Assembly (NCBI GenBank): GCA_001873755.1
Contig: MNZT01000038.1
Span: 1 to 12,125, forward strand
Length of the DNA: 12,125 nt
DNA from: Candidatus Wirthbacteria bacterium CG2_30_54_11
GTDB lineage: Bacteria > Patescibacteriota > CG2-30-54-11
Direction: 5' to 3'
Shown here: positions 6,994 to 12,125 of the stretch, piece after piece
How positions within the stretch are numbered: the first letter of the stretch is position 1
How the letters are laid out: each line of letters starts with the position of its first letter
Notes under the pieces: generated by a model
What the model was told of the DNA's origin: nothing
The model's database searches: none
The model's input: only the letters and a program-made list of their open reading frames with translations
Translations under genes and position numbers: made by a program

Positions 6994-7836
6994 TCAAATG
7001 ATAACTGTCTGATGCCGGGAGACATGGCAGTTGAGATTGACAGCAACCGGCAGGGATGCGATATGGCATGGCGCCACCTCGATATGCACCGCAAAAGAGG
7101 TAACAGAGCCGCCAAACCCCTGCGGTCCGATGCCGAGGTCATTGATCTTTCCCAAAATCTCCCGTTCCATCTCTGCATAGAACTGATCCGGGTTCGCAAC
7201 TCCGATCTCCCGCAGAAGTGAAACCTTGGCGAGATAGGCGACCCGTTCGAATGATCCGCCGATCCCCACCCCGACGATCGTGGGCGGACAAGGATTAGCT
7301 CCGGCCTGACGCACCCAGTCCACGACGAAACTGATGATCCCCTCCCGACCCGCCGAGGGCGGGAACATTTTGACCGTGGACATGTTCTCGCTGCCGCCGC
7401 CCTTGGGAGCTACGGTCAACCGGACCTGTTCGCCCGGCACGATCTTTGTGTGGATGATGGCCGGTGTGTTGTCTCCGGTATTTTCCCGGCGCAAAGGGTC
7501 TCGCACGACTGACTTGCGCAGGTAGCCTTCCTGATACCCCTGACGAACCCCTTCGTGGATCGCAGTTTCCAAATCGCCCCCGGCCAGATGAACATCCTGA
7601 CCTATTTCGACAAACACGACCGCAAGCCCGGTATCCTGGCACATGGCCACACCTTCGGTGGCGGCGATCTTCTGATTCTCACGGATCTGCTTCAGCGCTG
7701 ATAGTCCTGCCGGAGATTTCTCCTTCTGGATGCTTTCCTCGGTCATCCGCACGAGGTCGACCGAAGGCTGACAGTTCGTCTCGATGCAGAGCCGTTTGAC
7801 CACCTCTGTCAATTCCTGCACAGGTAGTTCCCTCAT
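6994..7836 (-). CDS. Fumarate hydratase class I, alpha subunit (iron-sulfur)
   Basis: 280-residue catalytic alpha subunit of class I fumarase/tartrate dehydratase, carrying the oxygen-sensitive [4Fe-4S] cluster. The three cluster cysteines are Cys66 (CQDTG), Cys183 (NPCPP) and Cys270 (NCHVSRH). Other family blocks are ENTGDNTPAIIHTKIVPG (118-135), PKGGGSENMS (144-153) and GIGGSFE (191-197). Reaction: reversible hydration of fumarate to L-malate, requiring the beta subunit at 4875-5429. ATG 7836 is preferred over the GTG at 7842 because a GAGGGG SD ends 5 nt before it. It lies 31 bp downstream of the malic enzyme stop and 8 bp upstream of the PPC gene, so the three genes form an operon. All catalytic features are intact. 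Confidence 0.94.
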   Translation of the reverse strand: MRELPVQELTEVVKRLCIETNCQPSVDLVRMTEESIQKEKSPAGLSALKQIRENQKIAATEGVAMCQDTGLAVVFVEIGQDVHLAGGDLETAIHEGVRQGYQEGYLRKSVVRDPLRRENTGDNTPAIIHTKIVPGEQVRLTVAPKGGGSENMSTVKMFPPSAGREGIISFVVDWVRQAGANPCPPTIVGVGIGGSFERVAYLAKVSLLREIGVANPDQFYAEMEREILGKINDLGIGPQGFGGSVTSFAVHIEVAPCHIASLPVAVNLNCHVSRHQTVII

Positions 7837-7867
7837 GATCACCCCTCAAAAAGGACATGGGCAGGAA

Positions 7868-9220
7868 TTATAATCCCTCGGGTGCGGGCGCGATGATGCC
7901 TTCCCGCATGAGCAGGTCTATCTCATCTCTCGCATGTTTGATAGTTTTACTCGCGATGGCGTACAACTCGTCCCGGGTATAGGTATGCTTGGCAATTCCC
8001 TGTTCAATAGCCTTCATGCCCACCGCCGTCGCCTCGTAGGGGAACACTTCCCACTCGTCCATGGTCGGGATGACATAGTCTTCGCTGATGCCCTTGTTCT
8101 TCTCGGCAAATTCCGCCAGCGAGCGGGCAGCCTCGAGGCACATTTCATCAGTGATGGTGGTAGCACCTACATCGAGCGTCCCGCGAAAGATCGCCGGGAA
8201 TCCCATGGAGTTGTTCACCTGATTGGCAAAGTCAGACCGTCCGGTAGCCACCACCCGCGCTCCGGCTTCTTTGGCATCCCAGGGCCAGATCTCAGGGATA
8301 GGATTGGCACAGCAGAACACTATCGAATCTTTGTTCATGCTCGCGACCCATTCCTTCTTGATGACATCGGGACCGGGGGTAGAAAGTGCGATGAGAACAT
8401 CTGCTCCCTTCATAGCTGCAGGGATATCGCCAACCAGACTTTCGCCATTGGTCAGTTCGCACATTTCCCATTTTTCCGGAAACGCTTCCTTCAGTTCGGT
8501 TCTGCCAGCGTGCAAGGTTCCTTTGGAATCACACATGATGATTTTTTTCGGGTCGACCCCGGCCTTGATGATGAGGTGGGCGATCCGGATATTGGCCGCT
8601 CCAGCGCCGACCATGGCGACCTTGACCTGGTCCGGAGCCTTGCCCACGACCTTCAGTGCATTGATGAGCCCGGCCACGGTGACCGCTGCGGTACCCTGCT
8701 GATCATCATGCCAGACCGGGATGCGGCATTCTTTGCGCAAGGTGTCTAATATGCGGAAGCACTTGGGCATCGAGATGTCCTCCAGGTTGATCCCACCGAA
8801 ACTGGGCTGCAGGATCTTCACCGTACGGATGATCTCGTCCGGGTCCTTCGTATCCAGACAGATCGGAACCGCGTCCACGCCGCCAAGGTATTTGAAAATA
8901 AGCGCCTTGCCCTCCATGACCGGGATACCGGCCTCAGGGCCGATGTCGCCAAGTCCAAGAACACGGGTACCGTCCGAGATGACCGCCACCATGTTGCCTT
9001 TGTTGGTGTGTTCATACACTTTTTCAGGATGCGCCTGGATATCCCTACACACGGCAGCGACTCCCGGGGTGTACCACACTGCAAAATCAGCGACGCTGCG
9101 CACCACGCATTTGGAGGTGATAGAGATCTTGCCTTTGTAGAACGGATGCATCTTCAACGAATCTTCTGCCGGCTTGTTCGCTTTGGCCAGAAGTTCTTCA
9201 CGGGTCAACGGTTCGGGCAT
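7868..9220 (-). CDS. Malic enzyme, short form (malate dehydrogenase, decarboxylating)
   Basis: 450-residue enzyme converting L-malate to pyruvate and CO2 while reducing NAD(P)+. Visible: catalytic Tyr50 (VWYTPGVAAVC), Lys105 in MEGKALIFKYLGG, metal ligands Glu147/Asp148 (NLEDIS) and Asp172 (WHDDQQGTAAV), Rossmann motif VGAGAANIRIAHL (204-216), and NQVNNSMGFPAIFRG (333-347). It has no phosphotransacetylase domain, so it is the compact form found in many bacteria and archaea rather than MaeB. An acidic residue (Asp231) follows the second Rossmann strand, which weakly favours NAD over NADP. ATG 9220 has AAAGGAG 7 nt upstream; the longer frame to 9265 runs through the promoter. First gene of the operon with fumarase alpha and the PPC protein, which supplies its malate. 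Confidence 0.95.
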   Translation of the reverse strand: MPEPLTREELLAKANKPAEDSLKMHPFYKGKISITSKCVVRSVADFAVWYTPGVAAVCRDIQAHPEKVYEHTNKGNMVAVISDGTRVLGLGDIGPEAGIPVMEGKALIFKYLGGVDAVPICLDTKDPDEIIRTVKILQPSFGGINLEDISMPKCFRILDTLRKECRIPVWHDDQQGTAAVTVAGLINALKVVGKAPDQVKVAMVGAGAANIRIAHLIIKAGVDPKKIIMCDSKGTLHAGRTELKEAFPEKWEMCELTNGESLVGDIPAAMKGADVLIALSTPGPDVIKKEWVASMNKDSIVFCCANPIPEIWPWDAKEAGARVVATGRSDFANQVNNSMGFPAIFRGTLDVGATTITDEMCLEAARSLAEFAEKNKGISEDYVIPTMDEWEVFPYEATAVGMKAIEQGIAKHTYTRDELYAIASKTIKHARDEIDLLMREGIIAPAPEGL

Positions 9221-9255
9221 GGTGGGCTCCTTTAGTTTTAGAGAACGCACCACGC

Positions 9256-9285
9256 ATGATAGCAAGATTGCTCATCTCGGGTCAA
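9256..9285 (-). promoter_or_regulatory. Sigma70-type promoter of the malic enzyme operon
   Basis: On the minus strand TTGACC (9285-9280) and TATCAT (9261-9256) are 18 bp apart, and TG lies one base before the -10, an extended -10. The start codon at 9220 is about 36 bp downstream, with AAGGAG in between. Confidence 0.75.
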
Positions 9286-9320
9286 TGAAGCCATCCCCGA
9301 AAACGCTCCTGCCATGCATA

Positions 9321-9329
9321 TGGTATACT
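9321..9329 (+). promoter_or_regulatory. Extended -10 promoter of the DEAD-box helicase gene
   Basis: TGG plus TATACT, followed by G, is the same extended -10 as upstream of the DUF4864 gene. No good -35 is seen at 16-18 bp. The SD AGGA (9351-9354) precedes the ATG at 9361. It diverges from the malic enzyme promoter within a 140-bp intergenic region. Confidence 0.6.
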
Positions 9330-9360
9330 GATGCCATTGATTACTTGAACAGGACGATCT

Positions 9361-10959
9361 ATGGCAACTGCATTGGAATCTTTCGGCGCTCTCGGACTCT
9401 CGGAAGCGACGATCAAAGTACTCATCGCCAAGGGATTTGAAGAGCCGACCCCCATTCAAAAAAAATGTATCCCCTTGCTTCTGGCGGATAATACCAACCT
9501 CGTGGGCCAGGCCCAGACCGGCTCCGGCAAGACCGCTGCCTTTGGCCTGCCTATCATCGAAGTCATCGATGCAGGACTTCCTCGAGTCCAGGCCCTCATC
9601 CTGACCCCCACCCGCGAGCTCGCGGTGCAGGTATCAGAGGAGCTCCATTCGCTCACCGCAGACAAGCGCATCCGGGTCGCTTCGGTCTACGGGGGCCAGC
9701 CGTTCAATATCCAGTTGAGCAAGCTCCGGGCCGGCGCCCAGATCGTGGTCGGCACTCCGGGCCGGGTCATGGAACATCTGGATCGTGCGACACTGAAACT
9801 CGCTGATCTCAAATTTTTCATCCTCGACGAAGCAGACGAAATGCTCGATATGGGATTCATCGAGGATGTGGAAAAGATCCTCACCTATGCCCCGACCGAG
9901 CGCCGCACCCTGTTCTTTTCTGCCACCATGCCCACACGCATTCTCCAGCTGGCCAAAAAATTCATGGGTAAATTCCAGAATATCACCATCGGCGAGCAGA
10001 CCCTCACGGTCGAACAGACCGACCAGATCTACTTCGAAGTCCGCAATGAAGACAAATTCGAAGCCCTCACCCGCATCATTGATTTTCAGGATGACTTCTA
10101 CGGCCTCATCTTCTGCCATACCAAGATCGATGTGGACACCCTGGTCAAACGACTCCAGGACCGCGGTTATGAAGCCGAAGCCATCCACGGCGATTACGCC
10201 CAGGTCCAGAGAGAAAAAACGTTCGCCTCGTTCAAAAAACGCCGCTTCAACATTCTGGTCGCTACCGATGTAGCTGCCCGTGGCCTCGATGTCGTCGATC
10301 TCTCTCATGTGATCAACTTCTCGCTGCCCCAGGACGCTGAGAGCTACGTCCACCGCATCGGCCGTACCGGCAGAGCCGGCAAACAGGGAACGGCTATTAC
10401 CTTCATCACGCCCTACGAGTACCGCAAGCTCACCTACATCAAACAGACCACCAAAACTCCCATCCGCCGGGGTGATATCCCGAACATCGCACAAATCATC
10501 GATGCCAAGAAAAAGAACTTCAAGAATCAGATCGGTGAGATCATCAAGAAGGAAGGTTTTACCGAGTTCTCAGGTTTTGCTGCGGACCTGCTGGAAAAAA
10601 TACCGGCCGAACAGCTCGTCGCCTCCCTGCTGAAAAAGATCATCCAGAACGATTTCGATGCGGACCGCTACCAGGAGATCCGAGAGGCGCCGCTCCCCGT
10701 GGACAGTAAAGGCAAGAACCGCCTCTTCATCGCTCTGGGCAAACTGCAGGACATGACCAAAGCCAAGCTCATCGCTACCATCATGAAGGAATCGGGCGTA
10801 CGGAACGAGCTCATCCAGGAGGTCCAGGTCTATGACAACTTCTCCTTCATTTCCGTCCCCTTCGCCGAAGGCGAGATCATTCTGAAAGCATTTCAGCACT
10901 ATAAGAACGGCGCCAGACCGATAGTCACCAGAGCGAGAGCCAAGACCACCAGCTATTAG
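9361..10959 (+). CDS. deaD: DEAD-box ATP-dependent RNA helicase with DbpA-type RNA-binding domain
   Basis: 532-residue RNA helicase, acting in the cytoplasm on structured RNA (ribosome assembly, mRNA decay or cold adaptation in the DeaD/CsdA group). Every core motif is intact: Q motif GFEEPTPIQ (25-33), Walker A AQTGSGKT (51-58), PTRELA (83-88), TPGR (132-135), DEAD (156-159), SAT (187-189), LIFCHTK (249-255), ATDVAARGLDV (301-311), HRIGRTGRAG (331-340). The tail holds a helical extension (about 360-445) and a C-terminal DbpA-type RNA-binding domain (about 452-523) starting KNRLFIALGK. DbpA itself is the alternative name; the long extension before the domain favours DeaD-like. Start is supported by SD AGGA 6 nt upstream. 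Monocistronic: own promoter, and a terminator 22 bp after the stop. Confidence 0.96.
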   Translation: MATALESFGALGLSEATIKVLIAKGFEEPTPIQKKCIPLLLADNTNLVGQAQTGSGKTAAFGLPIIEVIDAGLPRVQALILTPTRELAVQVSEELHSLTADKRIRVASVYGGQPFNIQLSKLRAGAQIVVGTPGRVMEHLDRATLKLADLKFFILDEADEMLDMGFIEDVEKILTYAPTERRTLFFSATMPTRILQLAKKFMGKFQNITIGEQTLTVEQTDQIYFEVRNEDKFEALTRIIDFQDDFYGLIFCHTKIDVDTLVKRLQDRGYEAEAIHGDYAQVQREKTFASFKKRRFNILVATDVAARGLDVVDLSHVINFSLPQDAESYVHRIGRTGRAGKQGTAITFITPYEYRKLTYIKQTTKTPIRRGDIPNIAQIIDAKKKNFKNQIGEIIKKEGFTEFSGFAADLLEKIPAEQLVASLLKKIIQNDFDADRYQEIREAPLPVDSKGKNRLFIALGKLQDMTKAKLIATIMKESGVRNELIQEVQVYDNFSFISVPFAEGEIILKAFQHYKNGARPIVTRARAKTTSY

Positions 10960-10981
10960 TCAAAACCGCGCGTTCTATCAG

Positions 10982-11016
10982 AAAAAACCCACCGCTGAAC
11001 CAAGGGTGAGTTTTTT
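10982..11016. terminator. Two-way intrinsic terminator after the helicase gene
   Basis: AAAAAACCCACC (10982-10993) pairs with GGTGAGTTTTTT (11005-11016) around an 11-nt loop, ending in six Ts. The single mismatch (C10989/A11009) becomes a G.U wobble in the minus-strand RNA, so it also fits the end of the convergent BRO-N gene. Confidence 0.85.
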
Positions 11017-11049
11017 GTTTGATTCAATCTCTTGCAGAAAGTCCCGACA

Positions 11050-11889
11050 TTACTTCTTGAGCAGTTTCTTCCCTGATGGCGGCAAATAATTCTGTTTTGA
11101 AACAATAGAGCGGCCTATTCTTTTTTCCAATTGCTTCCTGGCATCACCGGCGATAGATCCCCCCGACTTCGCGTCAGATCTGAGCTTGGGTACGCCCTGC
11201 GAATCTTCGGTGCGGTGGATCTCTGTAGTCGCTCGTTCTCCCAGCATGGTAAAGATCAGTTCGAAGTCATCCATATGATCCCGCAGGTTTTCCCGTTTCA
11301 GACCTTTGAGCTTCTTGTACTCGCTTGGAGTGACACCAAAGCTCGCCTTGGAGATCTCTGCTGTCAAAATTTCATAATCCTTTTGTGCTCTCGCCCCTCT
11401 TTTTTGCCATTCATCGGTCAATTCTTCCCGGATAGCGATGCCGCGCATACGCTTTTCGATCCAATCTTCCGGATATCCTTTCAATTTGTAGAGCAGTCGT
11501 GTCCTTTTGGCCGCCAATTCTGGATCTTCGATCTCCTGCACCCGTTCATAGCCAACCTTGGCCAGCCAGCGCTTGAATGGCTCGGCCTTGGGGGACGGAA
11601 TCGACTGTATCAGACGGAACACTCCTTCTGTGTTCCAGCAATTCATTTTTTGCATTCCCCCAGTAGTCTCTACATCGAGCATAAGGGGTGGTACAAATTG
11701 TACCCCCCCTTGGAAAATCAACATCGCTAATTCGTTATCCCGCTTTTTCATTCTTTTGAAATATTGAGCTGGATCATTCGAACCTGTAAGAGCCTCTATG
11801 ACATCATTAATCACAAACCACCATCCGTTTTGATAGAGTGTTTTCCGGATTTCTTTACCCTTGAATAAAGCGATCTTTGTTGTTTCCAA
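11050..11889 (-). CDS. BRO-N domain protein with DinD-like C-terminal region
   Basis: 279 residues. The N-terminal part (about 1-115) is a BRO-N/antirepressor domain: KIALFKGKEIRKTL, WWFVINDVIEALTGS, then CWNTEGVFRLIQSIPSPKAE and WLAKVG. Residues about 125-280 resemble E. coli DinD, the DNA-damage-inducible protein: the LKGLKRENLRDHM segment and the following helix match in order and spacing as I recall that family. DinD is reported to antagonise RecA, but function here is not shown; BRO-N proteins commonly bind DNA. Start is TTG at 11889, with AAGGAG 7 nt upstream; the longer frame to a GTG at 11934 would begin inside the -10 box. No E. coli-type (CTGT-N8-ACAG) or Gram-positive (GAAC-N4-GTTC) LexA site is visible at the promoter. 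The gene looks more AT-rich than its neighbours and stands alone between two terminators, consistent with acquisition by transfer. No phage gene is adjacent. Confidence 0.85.
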   Translation of the reverse strand: METTKIALFKGKEIRKTLYQNGWWFVINDVIEALTGSNDPAQYFKRMKKRDNELAMLIFQGGVQFVPPLMLDVETTGGMQKMNCWNTEGVFRLIQSIPSPKAEPFKRWLAKVGYERVQEIEDPELAAKRTRLLYKLKGYPEDWIEKRMRGIAIREELTDEWQKRGARAQKDYEILTAEISKASFGVTPSEYKKLKGLKRENLRDHMDDFELIFTMLGERATTEIHRTEDSQGVPKLRSDAKSGGSIAGDARKQLEKRIGRSIVSKQNYLPPSGKKLLKK

Positions 11890-11932
11890 TGCTATTCTCC
11901 TTCTGATGGCTGTAAATCGATTATGCGCGACC

Positions 11933-11962
11933 ATTATAGAGCTTCACTTCCGGCACAATCAA
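11933..11962 (-). promoter_or_regulatory. Sigma70-type promoter of the BRO-N/DinD-like gene
   Basis: On the minus strand TTGATT (11962-11957) and a perfect TATAAT (11938-11933) are separated by 18 bp. Transcription would begin around 11925, leaving a leader of roughly 35 nt with AAGGAG before the TTG start. Confidence 0.75.
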
Positions 11963-12013
11963 ATCCCCCATAGTCCCTGACAACGAGAAATCGAACTTTT
12001 GACGGCCAGGCGA

Positions 12014-12049
12014 CACAAAAGAGGGGCTTGCCGGCAGCCGGCAAGCCCC
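12014..12049 (-). terminator. Strong intrinsic terminator of an upstream minus-strand gene
   Basis: GGGGCTTGCCGGC (12023-12035) and its exact complement (12037-12049) form a 13-bp inverted repeat around one base (in practice a GC-rich stem with a small loop). Reading the minus strand, the stem is followed by TCTTTTGTG (12022-12014), so it fits the partial gene ending at 12078. The plus-strand flank (TTCTTATA) is a weaker tract. Confidence 0.7.
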
Positions 12050-12077
12050 CCCTTCTTATACTGACACCCGTATCTTG

Positions 12078-12125
12078 CTAGATCGCAAAGCCCATATCGT
12101 CCCCATCTGGAATGAAAGTAAGTTC
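12078..12125 (-). CDS. C-terminal end of an unidentified protein, start outside window
   Basis: The frame open from the window edge encodes 15 residues, ELTFIPDGDDMGFAI, and ends in TAG about 30 bp before a terminator of the right polarity. The end-stop-terminator arrangement supports a real gene tail; the fragment is too short to name. A second minus-strand frame ending in TAA at 12057 is a possible alternative. Confidence 0.4.
   Translation of the reverse strand, partial: ELTFIPDGDDMGFAI

Noticed and set aside
7934..8749. 271-codon plus-strand frame opposite the malic enzyme
   Set aside because: Antisense to a complete, well-recognised enzyme; no plausible RBS or domain.
9634..10494. 286-codon minus-strand frame opposite the helicase
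   Set aside because: Mirror of helicase codons; helicase motifs confirm the plus frame.
11890..11934. GTG start at 11934 for the BRO-N gene
   Set aside because: It falls inside the TATAAT -10 element; the TTG at 11889 has a correctly spaced AAGGAG.
11881..11970. LexA/SOS box at the DinD-like gene
   Set aside because: Neither CTGT-N8-ACAG nor GAAC-N4-GTTC is present, so SOS control is not supported by this sequence.

Overview
The window looks like a chromosomal piece of a bacterium with about 55% GC and the standard code: TGA is used as a stop at several well-bounded genes, so code 25 is excluded. Gene packing is tight, promoters are sigma70-like (often extended -10), and SD sites are purine-rich. 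The gene mix (small GT-C membrane protein, an Exp7/CtpE-like P-type ATPase, two-subunit class I fumarase with a short malic enzyme, a BRO-N/DinD-like protein) would suit a candidate-phyla (Patescibacteria/CPR-type) genome. That placement is an inference; there is no rRNA or ribosomal gene to anchor it.

Layout. (1) 2-4160, plus strand: the 3' part of a multi-pass GT39-like membrane protein carrying a GC-rich palindromic insertion, followed by a complete P-type cation ATPase. (2) 4163-5429, minus strand: fumarase beta subunit overlapping a small M24 metallopeptidase; the latter converges on the ATPase with 2 bp between stops. (3) 5430-5666: divergent intergenic region with an inverted pair of REP-like hairpins and an extended -10 promoter. 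(4) 5667-6563, plus strand: membrane-anchored DUF4864/PsbP-like protein, ending at a two-way terminator. (5) 6632-9220, minus strand: operon malic enzyme - fumarase alpha - PPC/DUF296 protein behind a good sigma70 promoter. (6) 9361-10959, plus strand: DEAD-box RNA helicase with a DbpA-type C-terminal domain, then a two-way terminator. (7) 11050-11962, minus strand: self-contained BRO-N/DinD-like gene with its own promoter. (8) 12014-12125: a strong hairpin terminator and the probable last 15 codons of another minus-strand gene.

Functionally, fumarase alpha plus beta and the malic enzyme form a short route fumarate -> malate -> pyruvate + CO2 + NAD(P)H. The two fumarase subunits are not adjacent: the oppositely oriented DUF4864 gene, its promoter, its terminator and the hairpin pair lie between them. 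I see no rRNA, tRNA, CRISPR array, integrase or transposase gene. No stretch over 300 bases lacks a gene.
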